From assembly GCA_023265235.1 (NCBI GenBank), contig JAHFUF010000023.1, positions 1 through 18,068 of the forward strand: a stretch of 18,068 nucleotides of DNA, given 5' to 3'. The DNA comes from Blastocatellia bacterium (lineage in GTDB: Bacteria > Acidobacteriota > Blastocatellia > Chloracidobacteriales > JADJPF01). The notes beneath the pieces are model-generated. The model searched no databases and was not told the DNA's origin. It was given only the letters and a program-made list of their open reading frames with translations. Positions within the stretch are counted from its first letter, which is position 1, and each line of letters begins with the position of its first letter. A program made the translations under genes and the position numbers. Below, one piece after another: positions 7,544-15,249 of this stretch.

Positions 7544-10500
7544 ATGTTGAAATTTGATTCACTAGTTGATGTATTACGCTATCGTGTGGAACGTAAAGCA
7601 GAAGAGCGTGTTTATACTTTTCTAAAAGATGGTCACAAACTAAGTACACATTTAACTTATCAAGAACTAGACTTCCAAGCTCGTGCTATTGCAGTAACAT
7701 TAAACAAGTTTTTTACTAAAGGACAACGAGCTATTTTACTCTATCCGCCAGGCTTAGAGTTTGCAGCAGCTTTTTTTGGCTGTATGTATAGCGGCATAAT
7801 TGCTGTTGCTGTTTACCCTCCTGATCCAGCTAGATTAGAGCGAAGCTTACCAAAATTATTATCTATTGTGGAAGATTCTCAGCCAAAAGTTGTTTTAACT
7901 ACTTCAGAAATTCTATCTATGGCTGAATATATTTTTGGCCAAGAACCTCAATTTAAATCTGTAAAGTGGGTTGCTACAGACAAACCTATGAATGTAGATG
8001 TTGAGGAATGGAAAAAGCCTGCATTATCACCTAGCACTATCGCGCTTCTACAATATACTTCTGGTTCAACTTCTAGTCCTAAAGGGGTTATGGTAAGTCA
8101 TGGAAACATTTTACATAACTTATCAGCCATTTATCATTGTTTTGAACATAGTTCTAACAGTCGTGGAGTAATTTGGCTACCTCTTTATCACGACATGGGT
8201 TTAGTAGGAGGGTTAATACAACCTCTTTATAGTGGTTTTCCAGTAACTTTATTGTCTCCTCTTACTTTTTTACAAAAACCTTTATGCTGGTTACAAGCTA
8301 TTTCTAATACCAAAGCCACGACTAGTGGTGGGCCAAACTTTGCCTATGAGCTATGTACACGCAAAATCACGGCTGAGCAAAAAGCAGGATTAGATTTAAG
8401 TAGTTGGGATTTAGCTTTTAATGGGGCTGAACCGATTCACTGGCAAACTATGGAACGATTTGCTAATGCTTTTGCTGAGTGTGGTTTTCGTCGAGAAGCG
8501 TTTTATACTTGTTATGGTCTAGCCGAAGCAACATTAATTGCCTCTGGTGGTAAAAAAGGTAAACTAACAAAACATTTTTCTTTTAGTGCTAAAGCACTTA
8601 AAAATAATCAGATATTACCAAGCCTAGATGGTGATGAACAGGTTTTAGTATCTTCAGGTAATTCTGTTATAGACCAACAAATACTAGTGGTTAACCCTAG
8701 TACATTAAAGGCGTTACCTGAAGATGAAATAGGAGAAATTTGGGTAAAAGGGCCTAGTGTTGCTCAAGGGTATTGGCAAAACTCAGAAGTATCAAAAAAG
8801 ACTTTTCAAGCATACACTCAAACTGGAGAAGGCCCATTTTTACGCACAGGTGACTTAGGCTTTTTTCACCAAGGAGAACTCTTTATTACTGGTCGCTCTA
8901 AGGATTTAATTATTATTCGTGGCCGTAATCACTATCCACAAGATATTGAATTAATTGTAGAAAATAGTCACCCCTTTTTAAGACCAGGTTGTTCAGCAGC
9001 TTTTTCCATTGAAACCGAAGATCAAGAAGAATTAGTAGTAGTTGCCGAGGTTGATAAACGTCAATATCAAGCAAGCCTTGCCACAAAAGACCCTTCAATG
9101 TCAGAGGCAGAGGTTTTAGAAAAAATTTTTGAGGAAATTATTAGCACTATTCGAAGTAGTGTCACTAAAGCTCATAATGTGCGCCCTCATGCAATTATTT
9201 TGATAAAATCTGGCACAATATACAAAACCTCTAGTGGAAAAATACAGCGTTATGCTTGCCGAAGTGCCTTTCAGGAAGGCATTTTAGAGGTCTTAAAACA
9301 AAATATTTCTGTAAAAACAGCTAAGTCTAAAACCCAAAACATAACATCTTTAACTAGAGATGTACTCTTAAATACTAAAGATAATCAAGGTATTAAAATA
9401 GTAGAACAATATTTACAAGCTCAATTGTCTAGCCTTTTAAAAATAGAGATTGACTGCTTACCAATTGATCAGCCTATTAGTAGTTTAGGTCTAGACTCTG
9501 TAATGATTGCTACCATAAAAGAACAGATAGCTTTGGATTTAGAAGTAGACTTACCTCTAGAATTATTTTTCCAATCTATTAGCCTTGAACATTTATCTGG
9601 AAAAATTCTTAATCAAATATTAAAAGAAACAAATTTAGTTAACAGGGCTAAAATTATCCCTCGAAACCTAGCTCAAGCACCTCTATCTTATGAACAACAA
9701 AGGTTTTGGTTCTTAGAACAATTTGGTAATGCTAAGCTAAACAATATTTCTGCAATGATTAATTTTACTGGAAAAGTAGACCTATCTTTGCTTAAGTCTG
9801 CAATTAATGATGTTATCGCTCGACACAACAGCCTACAAACAGTATTTAAGGATTTAGCTAAAGAACCTGTTCAAATAATTGCTAAAGAAGTTAGCCTAGA
9901 TTTACCTTTGGTTGATTTAAGCCTAGAGAGTGAGTCAGAAAAAGTTAATAAACTAAATATGCTTTTTGATCAGGAGCTACAGCAAAGGTTTGAACTAACC
10001 AAGGCTCCACTATTACGGGTTTTATTAGTTAAATTAGACGAAACACAATATCGTTTGATATTGACTACACACCATATTATTTCAGATGGATGGTCAATAG
10101 GAATATTAGTTAAAGAATTAGCTACTATTTACCAAACTTATTTAGATCAAGAACGAAGTCCTTTAAGCGAGCCTTTTTTACAATACTCAGATTTTACTTA
10201 TTGGCAAAGAGAACAAAAAGAAGAATATTGGGCAGATAAGATACAGCACTGGCAAAAATACCTATCACAAACTTCTCTTTTATGGCCTACAGAAGATAAG
10301 AAGGCTTCTCCTTTAAGCTATTATGCTTTTGACTTACCAACAAAATTAATTGCTAATCTAAAGTCATTTTGTAGCGAACAAAATGCTACAGCATTTATGG
10401 TGCTTTTAGCTGGATTTAAGATCTTGCTTTACTCTTTATCTGGGCAAAAAGATATTGTGGTAGGTGTACCAGTCTCAGGAAGATTTTACCCAGAAGTAAA

Positions 10501-11335
10501 GAATTTAATAGGGTTATTGGCCTACCCTATTCCCATACGTACACTTTTATCAGAAGAGTTAAATTGCCAACAAGTCCTTTGGGAAGTACGAGAAGCAAGT
10601 TTAATTGCATATGCTAATGAAGAGGTTCCTTTTGCTAAAATAGTATCTGCTAGTAGAGAAAAAGGTATGGGTTATAAGCCACTGTTTCAAACTATGTTTG
10701 GTTTACTTAGTGGCTTAACAGAAAAAATAGAGACTAAAGACCTAAGCCTAACAATAGCTGATATAAAAACTCCTATGGCTGATTGTGATTTGTTTATGAC
10801 TCTTTTTGAAGGACAGAATAGGCTACATGGTTCTTTAGGCTACAACACTAGTATATTTGACGTTGAAACAATAAATTTACTAGTAACCAACTATATTAAT
10901 ATATTAGAACAAGTTATAGAACATCCAGAGACTAAGCTTAGCAACTTTGATATTAAGTTAAATACAGGTAAACTAAATAAGTTAGCTATTAGTGAGTTGA
11001 AAGAAGTCAACATAACTCCTAACACCTCTAATCCAATAGAAAGAAAAATTGCTCAAATTTGCTCTAATTCTCTGGGGTTAAACCACTTAAACATTAATAG
11101 TAGTTTGACAGAAATAATGAGTCAGCCCTATTGGGAAAAAACATTTTTACCTAAACTTACAGAAAATTTTAAAACTAATTTATCTGTAAGTTTATCAAAT
11201 GAAATGAGTATTGTTAAACTAGCAGAAATTGTACAACGTCATTTGATTGAACAAATAGCAGAAGCAGATTTCCAAACCATGTTAGAAACAGTTAATAATT
11301 TATCAGAAGAAGAAATAAAAAAACTTCTAAAATAA
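7544..11335 (+). CDS. FAAL - ACP - condensation - degenerate carrier starter NRPS protein
   Basis: A 1263-residue lipo-initiation protein. The fatty acyl-AMP ligase (about 1-590) has the ATP-binding loop YTSGSTSSPKG at 171 plus FAAL-type signatures PPDPARLERSLPKLL and LPLYHDMGLVGG. It would adenylate a fatty acid and load it onto the following carrier (about 620-695), whose phosphopantetheine serine is S652 in LGLDS. A condensation domain (about 705-1130) keeps HHIISDG with the second histidine at 844. Residues 1163-1235 resemble a second carrier (NPIERKIAQICSNSLGL at its start, SIVKLAEIVQRHL at its end), but the position expected for the modified serine is P1195, so it cannot be phosphopantetheinylated. 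The tail LSEEEIKKLLK resembles C-terminal docking helices. No adenylation domain follows the condensation domain. It is 16 bases after the ATPase gene, with GGGG at 7532-7535 as a possible ribosome site. Function is confident; product and partner are not. Confidence 0.93.
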   Translation: MLKFDSLVDVLRYRVERKAEERVYTFLKDGHKLSTHLTYQELDFQARAIAVTLNKFFTKGQRAILLYPPGLEFAAAFFGCMYSGIIAVAVYPPDPARLERSLPKLLSIVEDSQPKVVLTTSEILSMAEYIFGQEPQFKSVKWVATDKPMNVDVEEWKKPALSPSTIALLQYTSGSTSSPKGVMVSHGNILHNLSAIYHCFEHSSNSRGVIWLPLYHDMGLVGGLIQPLYSGFPVTLLSPLTFLQKPLCWLQAISNTKATTSGGPNFAYELCTRKITAEQKAGLDLSSWDLAFNGAEPIHWQTMERFANAFAECGFRREAFYTCYGLAEATLIASGGKKGKLTKHFSFSAKALKNNQILPSLDGDEQVLVSSGNSVIDQQILVVNPSTLKALPEDEIGEIWVKGPSVAQGYWQNSEVSKKTFQAYTQTGEGPFLRTGDLGFFHQGELFITGRSKDLIIIRGRNHYPQDIELIVENSHPFLRPGCSAAFSIETEDQEELVVVAEVDKRQYQASLATKDPSMSEAEVLEKIFEEIISTIRSSVTKAHNVRPHAIILIKSGTIYKTSSGKIQRYACRSAFQEGILEVLKQNISVKTAKSKTQNITSLTRDVLLNTKDNQGIKIVEQYLQAQLSSLLKIEIDCLPIDQPISSLGLDSVMIATIKEQIALDLEVDLPLELFFQSISLEHLSGKILNQILKETNLVNRAKIIPRNLAQAPLSYEQQRFWFLEQFGNAKLNNISAMINFTGKVDLSLLKSAINDVIARHNSLQTVFKDLAKEPVQIIAKEVSLDLPLVDLSLESESEKVNKLNMLFDQELQQRFELTKAPLLRVLLVKLDETQYRLILTTHHIISDGWSIGILVKELATIYQTYLDQERSPLSEPFLQYSDFTYWQREQKEEYWADKIQHWQKYLSQTSLLWPTEDKKASPLSYYAFDLPTKLIANLKSFCSEQNATAFMVLLAGFKILLYSLSGQKDIVVGVPVSGRFYPEVKNLIGLLAYPIPIRTLLSEELNCQQVLWEVREASLIAYANEEVPFAKIVSASREKGMGYKPLFQTMFGLLSGLTEKIETKDLSLTIADIKTPMADCDLFMTLFEGQNRLHGSLGYNTSIFDVETINLLVTNYINILEQVIEHPETKLSNFDIKLNTGKLNKLAISELKEVNITPNTSNPIERKIAQICSNSLGLNHLNINSSLTEIMSQPYWEKTFLPKLTENFKTNLSVSLSNEMSIVKLAEIVQRHLIEQIAEADFQTMLETVNNLSEEEIKKLLK

Positions 11336-11437
11336 AAGCGCCTAGTAGGGGCAGACCTCATGTGCGCCAGGTTAGGCAACAAGATCTTTATAATGAGCAA
11401 AATAGTAAACTCTTAGCTACGAAGTAGCGTAAGAATT

Positions 11438-11460
11438 GTAGCCTAGGGCGTAAGCCCTAG
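11438..11460 (+). repeat. REP-like unit: GTAG head plus GTAA-loop hairpin
   Basis: GTAG (11438-11441) is followed by CTAGGGC-GTAA-GCCCTAG (11443-11460), a perfect 7-bp stem with a GNRA-type tetraloop. A GTAG tetranucleotide 5' of a palindrome is the hallmark of REP sequences mobilised by Y1 (RAYT) transposases. The resemblance is seen in the sequence; mobilisation by such an enzyme is inference. Confidence 0.6.
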
Positions 11461-11576
11461 ATATAGGGTTTGTCCTAGTCAAAGCCGCATAGCGGCGAAA
11501 GAACAAATAACAAGATTAGGTATTTATAAGACTATTCTTTCGCCACTTTGTGGCTCTGTTGAGCACTATTACTATA

Positions 11577-11600
11577 CCCAGCACTTACGCACTGGGCTAC
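11577..11600 (-). repeat. REP-like unit, inverted partner
   Basis: Read on the minus strand: GTAG (11597-11600) followed by CCCAGTGC-GTAA-GTGCTGGG (11577-11596). The stem is eight pairs including two G-T wobbles, with the same GTAA loop as the partner at 11438-11460. The sequence has diverged while keeping pairing and loop, which suggests selection on structure. Two such units in opposite orientation resemble a REPIN/BIME. Confidence 0.6.
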
Positions 11601-11725
11601 AATTATTTCGTCACTTCGTGACTTAAGAACTAACTCATTGAAACATAATGTGTTAGTGTTAACCTGGCGCACATAGGGTGTCTGCCATTCTTTAAAATCA
11701 ATTAGAATCAATAAATTACAAAATT

Positions 11726-14700
11726 ATGGCTAATGTATTATTAATAACTCGTGGCACTAGAGGAGATATCATTGGTTGTGTAGCAATAGCAAGAGCACTA
11801 CGAAATCGTGGCCATAAAGTTGTTTTACTTACAAATAGTTTTTATTCTGATTTAGCAAAAGAAGCAGGTTTAGAGTTTGTTGCATTAGATACCAAAGAAC
11901 AATTTAATCAACTTATTGAAGATGGACACCTGTTAAATAATCCTACTGGAATATCTACCTTTTTTGAGCGAAACATCCTAAGTAGCGTTATTTCTGATTA
12001 TGAAATAGTTAAGTCAAAATTTATTCCTAGCCAAACCATAATAGTTACTAGACATTTATCTGCACTAGGAGCGGTGTTAGCTTCAGAAAAGCTAAATATC
12101 CCTTTAGTGCAACTATTTTTACATGCTGCTAGTGTAGTAACAATTCCTATTTTAGCAGAAATATGTGAAAGTAGTTTGGCTAGCAATATAAATAGCTTAC
12201 GTAAGCAAGTTGGCTTAACCGCCGTTTCAGATTGGGAAACTTGGCTAAAATATTCGCATAATAATATTATGTCTTGGCCAGAATGGTTTGCGACTCCTGA
12301 GGAAAGTTGGCCAGTAAAAGTTAATCCTATAGGGTTTTTGATAGATGAGTTTGCTGAAGGTGGGACAATACCAGAGGAAGTAGAGCGTATTTTATCTAAT
12401 GACAAAGATAAACCTATTCTTATTAATGCTGGTACAGGTAAATTTTTAAGTGATAAATTTTATTCCTCTTCTATTGCTGCCTGTCAAAAGCTAGGTTATC
12501 GCGCTATTGTAGTCACACCATATGATGAATTTGTGCCAAATAGTTTACCCGAAAGGGTTTATCATTTTAAGTATCTACCATTTGCTAAGTTGATGTATCG
12601 TGTAAAAGCTGTAATTCATCATGGAGGAACGGCTATTTTAGCCCGTGCTATTGATGCAGGTATCCCACAATTAGCTTTAGCCTTTGGAGCAGAAAGACCT
12701 GACACTGCAACAAGACTAGAAAAACTTGGCGGAGCAAAATATCTTTCTGCTCCACATTGGCAAACTGATGAAATAGCTCAAGCCTTACAATATCTTCTTT
12801 CTTCTGATAGTGTTACAAGCCGTTGCCAAGAGCTTAGGAAGCTACAAAATGCTCATAGTAATACTAATGTTTGTGAAATAATTGAAAAAACGCTTGCTAC
12901 TCATCAAGCCAATCAAACCAATCAAACCAATAGTGTAATAGAAAACCGTATTGAGCAAGTAAATCAACTCTCTGCTGATAAACAAGCATTACTAGCTTTG
13001 TTATTAAGCAAAAAAGCGTCAAATGTCTCCACAGAAAATATTAGTAACTTAGCGAAAACAAGTAGAGATAGCTTAGCTATTCAGCAAAACCCGCAACTAA
13101 CAGAAAATATAGTAGTTGCTGCTACTTTCACGGCTCAACCCATTGCAGCAACATTAGATTTTTGGATGAAAAAACTTGATATATCAGCAAAAGTTGAATT
13201 TGTTCCTTATAATCAAATTTTTCAACAACTAATCGATAAAAATAGTTTAATTAGTAATAATATATTGTTGGTACGTATTGAAGACCTATATCAAGCAAGT
13301 CAAGAATATTCTAATGATTGGTCTAATCCAGCCGTAACCATAGGAATAGAAGGTAATTTATGTAGCTTATTGGAAATATTGACTTTAACTGTACAAAAAA
13401 GTGCTTTGCCCTATTTGTTTGTTTTATGTCCTTCTTCACCTAGTAATCTTAAGTCTTTGCAAACACAACCGTTTTTGGCAAAAATGCAGAGCTTAATTTT
13501 AGAAAAACTTCAAAATATTAATGGTGTATATTTAGTTACACCTCAAGAAATAAATAATTATTACCCTGTAATAGACTATTATGACCAACAAAGTGATAAA
13601 GTAGGACATATTCCTTACTCACCTCTTTTTTTTACTGCCCTAGGAACAATGCTATCTCGTAGAATATATAAAATTAAAAGTAAGCCACGAAAAGTTATTG
13701 TCCTAGATTGCGACCAAACCTTATGGCAAGGTGTATGCGGCGAAGATGGAACATTAGGTGTAAAAATTAACAACCCTTATAAAGCATTGCAACGTTTTGT
13801 GTTATCACAATATCATCAAGGAATGCTAATTTGTCTTTGTAGCAAAAATAACGAAGAAGATGTCTTAGAAGTATTTAACAAACACCCAGAAATGGTTCTT
13901 AAACTTGAACATATCGTAGCCTGGCGAATTAACTGGCAACATAAGAGTGAAAATATATATTCACTAGCTCAAGAGTTAAAATTAGGGTTAGATAGCTTTA
14001 TTTTTATTGATGATAGTTCATTAGAATGTGCTCAAATAAAATCATTATACCCTGAAGTGCTTACTTTACTATTAGATATAAATAAAATCTCTATTTTTTT
14101 TAATCATATTTGGGACTTTGATCACTTAAAGCTCACTAGCGAAGATAAACGTCGCTCAACCTTTTATAAAGAACACTTAGCCAGAGAATTGCTTTCACAA
14201 CAAACAACATCACTAAAAGAATTTTTGGCACAATTAAACCTACATGTAGCTATCGACCCTATGAAACCTGAGCAAGTAAGTAGAGTAGCTCAGCTTACCC
14301 AACGCACAAATCAATTTAACCTTACAGCTATTATTAGAAATGATACTGAGATTGAAAAGCTCTCTAAACAAAGAGATTTTCAAATTTTAGTAGTGGAAGC
14401 CAAAGACCGTTTTGGTGATTATGGTTTAGTAGGAGTAATTATTGTTGAGCTTGGCAAAGAAGTATTACAAGTAGATAGTTTTTTACTTAGCTGTCGCGCC
14501 CTTGGCCGAGGAGTTGAATATATAATGGCAGCAAAACTTGGAGAGGTTGCGACTCTAAACCAACTAAGTTATGTTGATATTGTTTATCGTGAAACCAGCA
14601 AAAACAAACCAGCAAAAGAATTTCTTTTTACTGCTATAGCTCAGTATAAACAGGAGCTTAGAGAAAATATCCTCTTTAGAGTCCCAACAGATTTTATTTA

Positions 14701-15235
14701 TAATCTTGCTTATAACCCTATAGAAACATTAAATAAAACTGAAGAAAAAGTTACTTTTAATAATGAAAAAGTGTTAACAAATTCACATTTATTACTAGAT
14801 ATAGCAAATAACTTCTCTACTCCTGAAGAAATTTTAGCAACAATTCAAGCTCAAAAAATTACACGTCCAAATATCTCAACAGAATTTTTAGCACCACAAA
14901 GTGAAGTAGAAAAAAGAGTTGCACAAATTTGGTTAGAAGCCTTAAGATTAAAAGAAATAGGGATTAATGATAATTTTTTTGACTTAGGAGGACATTCTTT
15001 TTTGGCGGCTCAAATTGCTTCTCATTTAAGTAAAGAGTTTAATTTTGAAGTCCCAATACTAGCTTTTTTTGAAAAACCTACAATTGCAACTTTAGCAAAA
15101 TTAATTAGTCAACAAGGTAATAATTTAACTCAAAAACCCCAGACAAAAGATAGTTATTTAGACGAAAGTATTGCTATGGCTAATCGTCGCAAAAACAAAC
15201 TTAAACAAAAAACCCCCAGCAACACAAACCGTTAA
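11726..15235 (+). CDS. glycosyltransferase - FkbH-like HAD - carrier protein fusion
   Basis: An 1169-residue three-part protein. Residues 1-390 are a GT1/GT-B glycosyltransferase: N-terminal nucleotide-sugar-type Rossmann start VLLITRGTRGDIIG and the C-lobe motif HHGGTAILARAIDAG at 298. A linker with three nine-base units (HQA-NQT-NQT, 12902-12928) and LSADKQALLALLLSKK follows. Residues ~465-1010 are FkbH-like: an N-terminal lobe, the HAD nucleophile motif DCDQT (D661, D663, T665) and the C-terminal segment with RFGDYGLVGV and LLSCRALGRGVE. FkbH enzymes dephosphorylate 1,3-bisphosphoglycerate and load glyceryl on a carrier. Residues ~1055-1135 are a carrier with LGGHS, S1091, followed by a basic tail. 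Likely activity: glyceryl loading onto its own carrier and sugar transfer to the product. The ATG has no obvious Shine-Dalgarno but begins exactly at a standard GT N-terminus. It ends 14 bases from the converging NRPS gene. Confidence 0.93.
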   Translation: MANVLLITRGTRGDIIGCVAIARALRNRGHKVVLLTNSFYSDLAKEAGLEFVALDTKEQFNQLIEDGHLLNNPTGISTFFERNILSSVISDYEIVKSKFIPSQTIIVTRHLSALGAVLASEKLNIPLVQLFLHAASVVTIPILAEICESSLASNINSLRKQVGLTAVSDWETWLKYSHNNIMSWPEWFATPEESWPVKVNPIGFLIDEFAEGGTIPEEVERILSNDKDKPILINAGTGKFLSDKFYSSSIAACQKLGYRAIVVTPYDEFVPNSLPERVYHFKYLPFAKLMYRVKAVIHHGGTAILARAIDAGIPQLALAFGAERPDTATRLEKLGGAKYLSAPHWQTDEIAQALQYLLSSDSVTSRCQELRKLQNAHSNTNVCEIIEKTLATHQANQTNQTNSVIENRIEQVNQLSADKQALLALLLSKKASNVSTENISNLAKTSRDSLAIQQNPQLTENIVVAATFTAQPIAATLDFWMKKLDISAKVEFVPYNQIFQQLIDKNSLISNNILLVRIEDLYQASQEYSNDWSNPAVTIGIEGNLCSLLEILTLTVQKSALPYLFVLCPSSPSNLKSLQTQPFLAKMQSLILEKLQNINGVYLVTPQEINNYYPVIDYYDQQSDKVGHIPYSPLFFTALGTMLSRRIYKIKSKPRKVIVLDCDQTLWQGVCGEDGTLGVKINNPYKALQRFVLSQYHQGMLICLCSKNNEEDVLEVFNKHPEMVLKLEHIVAWRINWQHKSENIYSLAQELKLGLDSFIFIDDSSLECAQIKSLYPEVLTLLLDINKISIFFNHIWDFDHLKLTSEDKRRSTFYKEHLARELLSQQTTSLKEFLAQLNLHVAIDPMKPEQVSRVAQLTQRTNQFNLTAIIRNDTEIEKLSKQRDFQILVVEAKDRFGDYGLVGVIIVELGKEVLQVDSFLLSCRALGRGVEYIMAAKLGEVATLNQLSYVDIVYRETSKNKPAKEFLFTAIAQYKQELRENILFRVPTDFIYNLAYNPIETLNKTEEKVTFNNEKVLTNSHLLLDIANNFSTPEEILATIQAQKITRPNISTEFLAPQSEVEKRVAQIWLEALRLKEIGINDNFFDLGGHSFLAAQIASHLSKEFNFEVPILAFFEKPTIATLAKLISQQGNNLTQKPQTKDSYLDESIAMANRRKNKLKQKTPSNTNR
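12902..12928 (+). repeat. nine-base tandem repeat inside the linker
   Basis: CATCAAGCC, AATCAAACC, AATCAAACC: three in-frame nine-base units (two identical) encoding HQA-NQT-NQT, followed by a further AAT. They lie in the flexible linker between the glycosyltransferase and FkbH parts, so copy number could vary without breaking a domain. Confidence 0.8.
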
Positions 15236-15249
15236 AACCTTATTTACTA

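Larger units (their letters stand above)
11350..11686. repeat. mirrored ~337-bp inverted-repeat element (MITE/REPIN-like) filling the 390-bp spacer
   Basis: The spacer 11336-11725 contains no gene. Its ends are near-perfect inverted repeats: 11350-11374 and 11660-11686 share a 15-base exact core (ATGTGCGCCAGGTTA) and an outer GGCAGAC, differing only at a 3- versus 5-base junction. Inside, hairpins are mirrored about position ~11518. GAA/TTC-loop hairpins lie at 11412-11433 and 11610-11622, GTAA-loop hairpins at 11443-11460 and 11577-11596, and small GC-rich hairpins at 11484-11496 and 11542-11554. The two halves align when one is reverse-complemented (for example GGCGAAAGAA and AATTGTAGCC occur in both). 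No clear target-site duplication is visible. It could be a non-autonomous mobile element, and the folded RNA may also end or attenuate transcription between the two biosynthetic genes. Confidence 0.85.

Noticed and set aside
11340..11700. CRISPR array or riboswitch
   Set aside because: The repeats are mirrored rather than direct and unevenly spaced, with no spacers. The structure is palindromic on both strands and symmetrical, unlike a riboswitch aptamer.
11998..12405. 135-residue minus-strand open frame
   Set aside because: It lies entirely inside the glycosyltransferase coding region, has no recognisable domain and no ribosome site; the plus frame is clearly the gene.
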